NCBI GenBank assembly: GCA_000934455.1
Contig: KN887581.1
Span: forward strand, 1 to 64,000
DNA: 64,000 bases
Source: Apostichopus parvimensis
Lineage: Eukaryota; Echinodermata; Holothuroidea; Aspidochirotida; Stichopodidae
Direction: 5' to 3'
The stretch's first letter is position 1; each line of letters opens with the position of its first letter. A model generated the notes under the pieces. It was not told the origin of the DNA. It searched no databases and was given only the letters and a program-made list of their open reading frames with translations. This document shows positions 34,701-44,675 of this stretch, in pieces. Both the position numbers and the translations under genes were made by a program.

Positions 34701-37700
34701 AATTTCTTCTTTCATGGCTGTTTTCCATGACTCAGAATCTGGAGATTCAATTGCCTCTTTGTAGGTTTGAGGAAAGGCACTTACTCTATAACAATAATCA
34801 ATGTTAGTCAATACCTGATCATCTCCCCCTACATCAGTAACATAGTCAGTTAGGTAGGCTGGGGATTTTCTTTCCCTCTTAGAATACCTCACATTTGTAC
34901 AATCTTCAGTACTAGTTTCTTCCCTTGTACTGGTACCCCCCAATTTTGAATTATCTTTGATCTACCATCATCAGGTGGACTAGTAAGACCTTCATTATGA
35001 CGCATGAACATGGAATCGTCATCATTGAACACATCTGCTTGGGTTTGCTGTTCAGTAGCACTCTTCGTGGGAAATTTAACAACTCTGTATTTACTTACTT
35101 TCCCTGTTGTTGGGAAGTATACCAAGTATGCTGGACTACCCCTATCATACCCAAAAAAAATACCCTTGGAACATGTGGGGTCTAACTTCCCTTTATTCTG
35201 CCTATATGCATAACATTCAGATCCGAATACTCTCTTATTAGACAAATTTGGCATTCGGCCTGTCAGGGAAAAATATGGTGTCTGTTTTAGACGCCTGTTG
35301 CAGCGCCTATTTCTTATGTATGCAGCCGCCAGAACTGTAGAGGGCATATCTCCTTGTGGAGATTGCTCTGAATAAGCAAACACCTACCCATTTCAAACAG
35401 GGTCCTCCAATGTCGCTAAGCCGTCCCATTTTGATATGGGGAATATGGCGCCGAAGTCTCATGCCTTATGTGATTCTTTCTTAGGAGTTTTTGAAACCCC
35501 TCTGAAGTAAATTCAGTACCATTATCTGACCTCATACGTTTTACATTTCCAAATGGAGCAGAATCAGCAACAAACTTCTCTGTTGCAGCCACAACATCCC
35601 TCTTACTCTCAATAAAATAAACAAACACAGCCCCTGAATAGTCATCAGTGAACGCAATAGCATATCTAAAGCCCTCCTTAGAGACTGGATCTATCGGTCC
35701 AGCCAGATCAGTGTGAACTAGACCCAATGGGACCCCTGAGCGAGCATCAGGTTTTCTACTCCTTCCTTGTGTTGTTTTGCCCATTACACAAGTATTACAA
35801 TCACTTGGTTTATCATTGATGTTTGTTACCTTCATACCATTCACTACATTCTCTAGATTCAATATGTCATCATAATTACAGTGGCCTAATATCTCATGCC
35901 AACCTTTCAGATCACATGCATAATTAACTGAGTCTGAATTAGAGTTACCATATGTATTAAGATAGTATAGTCTACCATGCTTCTCAATATCAAACCGGAC
36001 ACCAGTCTTATAAATTATCTCAGCATGGTCTGGCTGGAATGTAACAGTAGCACCCCTTTTGGTCGCAGCTTGTAGCGAGACAATGTTCTGCGGATACGAT
36101 GGAATGCACAAGGCATCCTTCAATGAAGCGATAACAAGCCTTCCATTAACATCGACGATTGACACATTGGCGTCTCCTCGCTTTAAGGCTGTTTTATTAG
36201 ACCTTGTTCCATCAGCCAACTCAACAAAGTCGTTTTCTGGTCGAAAGGACTCATCAAACGAGACAAACTGGGATTCATCAGCAATGATATGCGAAGTCGC
36301 ACCACAATGAACCAACAACATATCAGTTCTTTCATGACCTGCATCCGTGTCACATGATACACTAACCTTGAATGAAAATGTGTGGTCGTCCTCAGTAGTA
36401 TCAGAAATCTGACTCACTTTATCTTTACCGGCTTTGTCTTTACGACGACAGGCATTGTCACTGTGTGTGGAGCTACGACAATTGCTACACCACAACTGAT
36501 TGTTTTGGTGTTACTGTTAGGCTTGGACTTGTTTCTACAGTTACGAGCATAGTGTCCTGTCTTCCCACACTCGAAACATTTAAAGTCTTTTGACCATCGA
36601 CCTCGTAGTTTTCATTACGGAGTCACTGGCCCTTTCATTTCTGGCACCATCAGTGTCTTAAAAACTTCGTAATGCTCCTTTAAATTCCGAAAATGTCTGC
36701 TGCTTCTCACTTTGGGTCACAACTACAACAAACGACTTATAACTTTCGGGTAGGCCCTTTGATAGCATCGAAATCAGTAGGCTATCGCTCACATACTCTC
36801 CCGCATTTCGTAGAGCTGCTGTAGCTGTTTCAGTCCTTATCACATACTCAGTTACTGTTTCATTCACCCCCTTTACTAACGAGGTAAGTTCTGTGTACAA
36901 ACTTATAACCCTGGGCTTACCTGATCCAGCGTAATGTTCTCTCCAAATTTTCAAAGCTCCTCTCCCGTTATCCAGAGCGTCTCTCATAACAAGAGAAAGA
37001 CTCTTATCGTCCAGGAATTGTATTAATTCCGCAAAGGCTTCTTCATTTTTCACCGTATCTACGTTGTTTACATCCGTAGTCACGAGGGTTTGCTTTAGTC
37101 CCTGCATCCGCATATATCCGAGAAATTTAACTTCCTATTGCTCATATTTACGTTCATCCCCATCGAAAATAAGTCTTCCGTAACTTCCATGGAATCCTCT
37201 CCTGGGCCCATAACCTGTTGTCAGTGGAGGATCGCCAGGTTGAGTCATGATGGGGGAAATAGATGATCTTCTTAATGAATAGGACACGAACTTAAACTGA
37301 CATGGTCGCCATCTTTTATTGAACTGTCTTGTCATGGAACGCCGTATATGACACTTATTGAGATCATATTGTAATAGTGTTCCAGAGAGCATCTATCTCA
37401 AAAAAGACAATAATTCTCTATGTTCTGATATTCGTTTGAAACAATACTTTCCGATGATAGATAAGACTGATTCTATTTCTATACCCCATTCATGAACTGC
37501 TTCGCAGCCCCATATTTTGTTATTATTTCAGATTACCTCCGCAAAAGGAATTTCACATATACCAAAACCGCAGCCATGGTGTGCTTGTACATATCATAAT
37601 ATTGTTTTCTGCAACAATTATGATTGCCAGTGTAACCGATATCTTAAAGATCTGCTTTATTGGCCTCAATTATAGCACGCTATCGCGAGGAAAGTTTTGT

Positions 37701-39005
37701 GATTACGTAATCGACCTGCCACGGTCGTAAAACGACCTCAGGCTCTACAATTAGCCTGCATAGCTTTTTAACACCATGAGGCTCTTTGTGTAAACACTGT
37801 GTGGAAATATGTCCTTACATGTCTACAGTGTAGTTAATCATACAGCGTTTACAAAAAGACCCTCATACAAGAAAACATATTTGGCAGGCGTTGCAGACTA
37901 ATTGCTAAAGAGAGGTAATTTTAAGGCAGGTCGATTACGTAATCTCAAGAAAATTTTTCGTTTTAGCGTGCTATACAGCAGACCTTTAACGAGGTCGAAA
38001 ACCCATCAACCTCTCGTACAGTTGTAATATCTAAATGCCCTGAGTTATTTGTGCTTTTTCCTCGCTTTGTTTATTTTCAAATATGTTTAACTTTTATAGA
38101 GCCAAAAGAAACTTTACTCTCTTTTTATGAATACCGAGAAGTAAACAACTGTCGTTATGGTCAATGAGTTATCCTAACGAATAATAAACAAGAACCTATA
38201 TATGTACTTTTTCAGGTTGTGGTTATTAGCATTGTACCAAGGCTTGATGACGAGTATGACAAAGTTGGAGCATACAACAATGAATATAGGTAAACATTTT
38301 ATTTATTCTTTTTAGATGTATCAAGATCTCTTTGTCATTACAACCGTTGTTGCTACAACTGCCATTAGCAGATTGAGGTGAACACCTCATATATTCTTGG
38401 TGCAAGCTGCATGTATATATTATATCGCACTATTGCAACGTTGTCCAGCAGTTTTGTACAGTCGAATGCGGCACAATGGCCGAATGTTACCATTTCGAAA
38501 CAATCGAAGAAAGAAGTAGGTTGTCCTATGAACTTTGTCTTTTCATCTATAAAATTACTTCTTTTCTAAACGTCATGGACGCTTTCTAAATGTCAAACCA
38601 TTTTTCGTTGTTGTAGTTAATGAAGCCAGATGAAGATAGCTGGGGCAGTCAAGACATTATTTTTTATTTAGAAGATCAATGCATCTTCGTTACCAAATTG
38701 TCTAGTGTCCCAATAATGCTTACTTATTCCAGACCAAATTGCAATTATATCTATTCACAGAAAAGTGTTCAAAGAAACTGGGGCAAGGTTTTATGATGTT
38801 AGTGACTTGTTCTGCAAATTATATACGGAGCATTGGGCACATGGCGATGCTGCTCACCTCAGCGACATTGCATTGTTTAAGCTGGTCAACGATCTTGTGG
38901 CCGAATCCTTCAGGGTTATAGATGAATCAGTTCAGACGAAGTTGCTATCGCCTCATCCTCTCCCATGGGCTACCAAAGGAAATGTCAAGTTTAAGGCATT
39001 CAGAG
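31701..39005 (+). CDS. SGNH-hydrolase-like gene, three exons (partial)
   Basis: Exons 31701-31970, 38216-38289 and 38761-39005 join in phase (270, 74, 245 nt). Exon 1 reads VVYFYGDSQLRCLIDG and PDVVFIEAGTNNVFHK: the GDS nucleophile block and a GxN block of the SGNH/GDSL fold. Exon 2 reads VVVISIVPRLDDEYDKVGAY. Exon 3 reads ETGARFYDVSDLFCKLY and GDAAHLSDIALFKLVNDLV, where D-x-x-H is the last catalytic block. Known members are esterases or lipases, but multicopy invertebrate forms like this have no assigned substrate. It ends in phase 1 at a GTAAGT donor, so a further exon exists; upstream exons are unresolved. The first intron (6.2 kb) holds a Ty1/copia fossil and a MITE. Confidence 0.7.
32807..33068 (-). 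repeat. 3' LTR of the copia fossil (contains an assembly gap)
   Basis: After the gap the LTR runs 32907-33068 (162 bp), TGTTG...TAACA on the plus strand. It matches the other LTR throughout except in a poly-G stretch. The first 41 bp of the LTR also occur before the gap (from 32807). A polypurine tract (GTGGGGG on the minus strand, 33069-33075) abuts it. Confidence 0.85.
32848..32897. other. 50-N assembly gap with duplicated flanks
   Basis: The 33 bases from 32799 (starting TATGGTGTTTGTTGTCGGCG) are repeated exactly from 32898, just after the Ns. The shared text includes the target-duplication copy and the LTR start, so the two contig ends probably overlap and were not merged across a poly-G run. 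Confidence 0.85.
37201..37215 (-). promoter_or_regulatory. Copia primer-binding site, initiator-tRNA-Met anticodon type
   Basis: On the minus strand GGTTATGGGCCCAGG follows the 5' LTR directly. This is complementary to the anticodon-loop part of initiator methionine tRNA (GGGCCCATAACC), the half-tRNA primer known for copia elements. Confidence 0.8.
37216..37376 (-). repeat. 5' LTR of the copia fossil
   Basis: 161 bp, TGTTGTCAGTGGAGGATCGC to ATATTGTAATA on the plus strand, bounded by the primer-binding site on the left and the GTGTT target duplication on the right. Confidence 0.85.
37673..37973. mobile_element. MITE with ~50-bp TIRs and TA target duplication
   Basis: The left end TAGCACGCTATCGCGAGG...GATTACGTAATCGACCTGCC is mirrored at the right by GGCAGGTCGATTACGTAATC...TAGCGTGCTA. 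TA precedes and follows the element. The interior is also self-complementary (GAGGCTCTTTGTGTAAAC against GTTTACAAAAAGACCCTC), so the whole 301 bp can fold on itself. TA duplication suggests Tc1/mariner mobilisation. It lies in the same SGNH intron as the copia fossil. Confidence 0.8.
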
Positions 39006-39314
39006 GTAAGTTTGAACTGATATGTCTTTACCATACACAAGCAACAAGACGCTGCATATAACTTCATCTCAATAATAAAAGAGTTACTGATCATAGCCAT
39101 TCAGTTTAGGATCTGAACATGTGATCCGACGACTTCATTTAACAGAGTGCCCGCAATTTTCGATACGTGACCAGGTGTTGCAACAGTGATAAAATGTACC
39201 CCTTAATGCCATTAATCAATCTAGAACTTACAGGAGGAAAAACATATATTTCTGATAGATATCCTACTGATTTAGCGTAAAACGAAAAACAAGACAATGA
39301 CAAATCCTCGACAA

Positions 39315-39570
39315 GTGAAAATCCGCCCTTTAGTACGACTGCCGCTCCTTTTTTGCCACTGCCCTCTTCTTCACCTTTCGAGGTTATTAGTCTGGGACCA
39401 TAGCCTATGTGTTACGTTATCAATTCGACAAGATTAACAAAGCAAAGAAGCGTGGAAAAGTCACTCACACAGCTCAAATTTCCTTTGACCAACCAGGAGA
39501 GCCTATTAAATTGCCCGGTCAAAATCTAACGGCAGTGAAACTAAGGTCACATTTTCAAATGAAAATGTCA
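39315..39570 (+). repeat. Copy 2 of the ~255-bp exon-like segment
   Basis: About 80% similar to 30619-30875. Open translation includes PPFSTTAAPFLPLPSSSPF and KKRGKVTHTAQISFDQPGEP, LPGQNLTAVKLRSHFQ. It begins 310 bp after the last SGNH exon. A shared N-terminal exon of a second, tandem gene copy would explain its placement. Confidence 0.6.
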
Positions 39571-40055
39571 AGTCTCATAACCACAAAAATGTGGTTTTTT
39601 TTTAAATCAAACTCTCTTAGTTACCATGCAGTTAGGACAAGTTTTTGCAAACGTTCAAAAAATCCAGAACAGAGTCTTTCATAATTGTATACGGCAATTT
39701 CAAAAGCTATTATACTAGTTTTAGTGGGAACAACATTAGATTTCGTCCATTTTGATATCATAACTACATTTAATATTATCACTCCCCAAGTCGTTTTCAA
39801 TCATTTTGTGCAAAACCAAAATTAATGTCTTAATGAACTACCTTGGTACCTTCCCCCACATTTTTTTTTTTTAAATTATTACTGCTACTGGGCCATAACA
39901 TATCATATTCTTTTAAGATGCGATACGAAGACAGTTGTAATCCATTAGGTTAAATACCATTTTAGTAATAATATCATAAGCTCCGGGTGTGATTCATAGA
40001 TTAAATAAGGCCACACAATTGGAACCTGGAAATAACCTGTATACATATTTGTTTT

Positions 40056-42648
40056 ATGATATCAAATTTGTATATTTTCCTCCTTAAACGATTGTTGCAT
40101 TGTTGGATGAGGCAGTACGCAAAAAAAGAGCAGAAACGTACCTTGGACATACAAGAATTGGATCCAAAGTATGTATCAAGTGCTACAATTGTCCATCTCG
40201 TACACCAAACGAAGACTGGCGGCACCCTTAAGGGAGGAGCGAAAGATAGACATATGAAAAATGGAAGCAAGCAGACGAAACAAACACACAAGAGAGTAGC
40301 AAAATCGCGCAACAGAGTAAGTTATAACGAAGTTCGCTCTGCGATATCAAAAGAACTTTTCAAATCAGCTTGATTTATCCCTCCATTCGATAAGAAGTTT
40401 TGGAAGAGAATCGATTTGAAATTGTCATGGCCTAGGAGCAAACATTCGCAATCTGTTCATCGGTTGTATACGATATGGGAAGAAAATCGAGGGAATGTCC
40501 GAAGTGTACTGGAAGCTAAAGAAACATTGCATAATAGTCAAGAACCAACAAACGGTTTACTAGAAGAAAAAACAATGATAAGTGTGTCGAAACGTTTTCG
40601 GAAAGTCAAACGCTATACAGATGAGTGGACATCTCATCGAGAGCTGATTGAATTTGTCGAACAGTTTACAACGAACTTTTGCAATACATAGAATGCCAAA
40701 GATGCAAAATGTGGTACGATTACAAATGTGTTGGGATTCCTACACACATTGTAAATGATGAGAAAATTCACTATGTTTGTGGTTTGAATAACTGTAATGA
40801 CAATGTCAGAGAATTTTGGACGACAATGGGAATCCGAAGTGAATCTCTTCCCACTTTTTCAGCGAACCGTAGAATTTGACTGCGCGATTCAATTCTCGTA
40901 CAACCTCAGAACGATGACGGTTGTCGAAATGATGAACAAAAAGATAATGTGTATCGAAATGATGAACATAACGATGACGCTTAACGAAATGATGAACAAA
41001 ACGATGATGCTAATCGAAATGATGAACATAACGATGACGCTTAACGAAATGATGAACAAAACGATGATGCTAATCGAAATGATGAACATAACGATGACGC
41101 TTAACGAAATGATGAACAAAACGATGATGCTAATCGAAATGATGAACAGATAGATGACGCTTTTCGAAATGATGAACATAACTATGACCCTTTTCGAAAT
41201 TATGAACAGCAAAGTGATGCAGAAACACCCTTTGCAGAAAGGAGAACATGCAAGAACGATATTAAAAAAATACCGTACTCCATACAGGACAACGAAGACC
41301 TCGCATCTAAAGAAAAAGAAAAATTCCGAGCGTTGACTGCGTCGATACTAATATCGAGAAAAGTGCGCACAACTCAAACAAAGACTACGATGATTTACAC
41401 GAAACTGTAGACAGTTATCCGCCACACCATACATATTATGTCGAACTTTCAACAGAATGCAAACCAATTGTTGCGGGTCAACAGGACATTGAAGATCTTG
41501 AATATGAAGAAAAATACCATTCCAGAAAAGTTCATGAACAAGAGAACTTCGCTACAAAGAGCAAACCTCGCAAGGACACAATTAAATTTTTTAATCGAGT
41601 CCTCCCTAAGAAGGTTTCCTTTGTTTTCCCTAAAAAGGCCTCGATACGTTTAAAGGAAACCCAAATGGGCAGACCTTTTGGCCGAGGAAAGTGGGAAAAG
41701 CCTGTATAAAAGATCGTGCGAGAAGCAAATCCCTACTGCTCATTTAATTTTCAGTAGCACAGAGTAAGTAAATCCTTACCGAGGAAGCGAAAGGGTCCCG
41801 CTTTCTGGGCAAATGCCAATTCGACAATTGCCAGTGCAACTTGAAAATGGAAGTTAATAACTTGCTGAATGGGAGTATTGTTTATTACGGTAACGTCCAT
41901 CATTCGAAAGAAGATATCAAAGCTCGGCATATACGACGTTCAGAAAGAAGAGATATCTTATGAACATTTTCAGTAGGATCCGTAAAACCGATGGAACTAC
42001 AAATCAAGAAATTATCGACGATCGATAATTCAGTTTATGAATCGGGCAATCGAGACTTGGCATCGGTATCACTCATCACGTTTATCAAAAGCTTTCAAGT
42101 GAGTCCAGGGCCAACAACCGTATGGATATAGACGAGTTGAAAAGTTTCATAACTTTAATGGAAAAACAGAAGTTGGAAGTTAATGCAGATGCAAACATCG
42201 TTGGATACATTCAGCATATATCCATTAAACCACTGTTTGTCATTTGCTTCACTGAGGATGGGATGCGGGCATGGCACGATATTTGTGGAAAAGATGTTGT
42301 ATTTTGGGATGTTACCGGGAGCTGTATACAATCTACTTTCACGAGAAAAAGAATTCTATATTACGAGTTATCAGTAAGAAGTACTATATCTCGTCAAACG
42401 ACTCTACCCGTCACCATTTTAATCAGCGACGATCACTCATTGCCAACCATTATATACTGGCTGATGGTCTTCAGACATGCCGAAAAAACATTTGGTCACA
42501 ACCGCTGTGTAACACCGTAAATAAACAGCAAATAAACAGCGACCGAGCATGGGTATTCTTGCTAGCGGCTTTAGACGTTTTTAATGGGGAAAATGAACGC
42601 ATTGTACTCAAGAGCATGGAGAATTGTAGCCTATATATTTTCCTGTGA
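40056..42648 (+). pseudogene. Decayed transposase-like gene: PHD-type finger, decapeptide repeats, DDE-like core
   Basis: Open pieces in shifting plus-strand frames fit one long gene. A basic N-terminal part (TLKGGAKDRHMKNGSKQTK) is followed by KRYTDEWTSHRELIEFVEQF, then a Cys-rich module IECQRCKMWYDYKCVGIP...YVCGLNNC like a PHD finger. A decapeptide array follows, then FDNCQCNLKMEVNNLLNG, YYGNVHHSKEDIKARHIRR, YESGNRDLA, and DVVFWDVTGS...RILYYELSV...LISDDHSLPTIIYWLMVFRH. The 'D.TG', 'lyYeL' and 'Sd.hslptI...L..Frh' pattern resembles a family of transposase-like proteins spread through invertebrates and fish, perhaps MULE or KDZ-related. Many stops and shifts. TIRs were not found. Family assignment is tentative. 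Confidence 0.5.
40920..41215 (+). repeat. 30-bp (60-bp dimer) tandem repeat encoding a decapeptide
   Basis: Units such as CGAAATGATGAACATAACGA TGACGC alternate with a second variant ending GATGATGC, giving a 60-bp higher-order period from about 40950 to 41160. In the frame continuous with the downstream part it reads RNDEHNDDA- and RNDEQNDDAN alternately, about nine units, with a TAA in the ACGCTTAACG variant. Period and indels keep the frame. Confidence 0.85.
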
Positions 42649-44675
42649 AGCCATCAGGTATAGCCTCCTCAACCACTCTCGTCAGGCAAGCGGATATGAT
42701 GATAAAATACAATGTATGTTATCCCCTCGTCAGCCTGCCCCGATGTGCAGTTTTAATTGCTATTTTGCTTTCAACGAGTACTGTTTATAAAAGTTTGGCC
42801 CCTGTACTCACTTCTGCTATAGAATACTATATAGATGTATGAAAGTTTTCTTCTTCTTCCTTGTATAACCCTAGCTTACACTTCTCCACCACATTTCGGC
42901 CCCCCCCCCCCATCAATCACTCTATTTATGCCTATACCCTTATACCTTGCCTTCTTCTGCTGTTCACTGTGACAGGACACAATGAAAAGAACTTAGCAGT
43001 GATAAAATCTTGTACGTTTTCCTTTTCTTTGTGCTTTTCATTATTTTGCCTCTACCCAACAGTTTCCCTCTCCACTCCACCCTGTCTGCAAGTAAGAGGG
43101 AACTAATGATACTGCTAAGGTTCATGACATACTACTAGTCAGAGCCTGATAATGTTCCGCTCTTCCCCCCCCCCCATGTTTTCATGTGGGACTTACTAAT
43201 TGTGTTTATAAATAATTTTTCACCTTTCACATGACATTTCCAGTCACAGGCCCTTTTAATTTTGTCCATTGTCTCCCTTCTTGTACACATACAAAGACCA
43301 GATGTGCCTTTGTAATCGACTTCTACAAGCTTCCAAAGATAATAGTAAATAAATGGAAAACAAATCACCCTTCTAAAAGCAACAATACCCCTCCCCAGGC
43401 TGGCCATCCACTTGTCACCCTTGCGCCCACCCTCTTGTATTGAAAAAAATCCATACAATCCACTAACTAAGAAAGTATAATTTTGGGGTTAAATTAATTG
43501 CTGATTTCTACATATTTATTTTACATTATTCCAATACAGTCGTGGTGAGATTGATTATCTGGAATGATGTCTTAAAGATAAAAAAGAATGATGTGGTGAT
43601 GTATGGATAAAATGATGGTTGCTGTGGCAGTGAGGGCTGTGGCAAAGGTTACCAGAGGTCACTATCACGGTAGTTAGATGTGCAGCAGTGTAACAGACAG
43701 GTAAGTGAGGAGTGAAGTAAATTATTCCAAAGATTGAACCTGAAATGAATCAAGTTTCGCCCAAATCCCATATGGCAGAGACAATGAGTGAACATTCTTT
43801 CTCTCATATAATGTAGTAAAGGTACTAACCTGTCATGTAGGCAACAAGAATCTGTACCATTTTCAGCCTTCTCTTCCTACTGAGCACACCACTTTCTAGT
43901 TCCTTTATATTATCTCCGCCTTCTGATGAGTGGCTCTCGAGAATTGTTCTTGACACTCTTTAAAAATTGAATAGAGACAATAATATAATGACAGCTGATG
44001 TTGTACCAAACCAGTTGTTTTGATAAATTGATATGAAATAATATACTGTAACCTTCACATAATACATAAATCACACAAGTTTTATAAATTTGTGGTAAAA
44101 CTGTCATTTGACTTAGTGCATGTTGTACTCTTTTTATTTTATTTTCGCTGACTTGCCTTTATTTAATCTGTGGGAATTGATGTTGGTTACCTTTTGCAGA
44201 TTTACACTGAGGATCTAGTATGATTTGCAGAATTGTATTTTGTTCTGTAAAGAAACTCAGAAGGCAACTCAATTTAAAGCAACCCTGCTCAAGTGACACA
44301 GTACATGACTGCAGTTGTAGCACCAGGGAGCTTAAACTTTCTCAAAACATTTTGGATGGATTTTCCTTTCATGAGGATTAAAAGCTATCCAAATTTAAAA
44401 TTGTACGGTTTGGGGGACCCACTGTAGCTGTAAGAGATCTGCCACATGCTGAACACATTGCAATTTGAAGAATGTTGACTCAGGCAATTAAATAAATATA
44501 TTTTCCATTGCACTACACTTTTACTACCTGTACCATACTGAATATTACTGTATGCCATATGCCAGCCTGATTGTCTTTTGCTGAAGAACAGTATTGCTTT
44601 AAGTATTTTGGCAAAAGACCAAATTTACAATTCATAGTCATTCAGATACATTACAAGAGAACTTCCTGCACTAGA
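42649..44675. other. No gene seen
   Basis: Pyrimidine-rich stretches (around 42860-43110 and 43270-43440), C runs at about 42900 and 43166, and otherwise AT-rich sequence. Open frames are short and featureless. It may include the far end of the tnp2-like element to the right. Confidence 0.4.

Larger units (their letters stand above)
32807..37376 (-). mobile_element. Ty1/copia LTR retrotransposon fossil in an SGNH-gene intron
   Basis: The element lies antisense to the host gene. Parts from right to left: 5' LTR, primer-binding site, gag (about 37113-36658), zinc knuckle (about 36620-36480), protease/integrase (about 36400-35400), linker, reverse transcriptase (about 34640-33950, with WVDDLIIAAS) and RNase H (about 33700-33490, with SSCEAEYIAL), polypurine tract, 3' LTR. 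Integrase before RT defines copia. GTGTT flanks both ends (32802-32806, or its copy after the gap at 32902-32906, and 37377-37381), the expected 5-bp target duplication. Short LTRs (~161 bp) and a marine host recall GalEa-type copia. The copy is broken in several places and the LTRs differ by roughly 6%, so it is moderately old. An assembly gap lies at its left LTR. Confidence 0.9.

Noticed and set aside
40889-41212. Minus-strand frame of repeated IISIS/LFII segments resembling membrane helices
   Set aside because: It is the antisense of the 30-bp tandem repeat; the plus-strand decapeptide frame continues into neighbouring gene pieces.
43945-43965. CACTCTTTAAAAATTG as the second terminus of the tnp2-like element
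   Set aside because: It resembles the right end but lacks nearby CCTGGTTA-type subterminal motifs and a matching target duplication.
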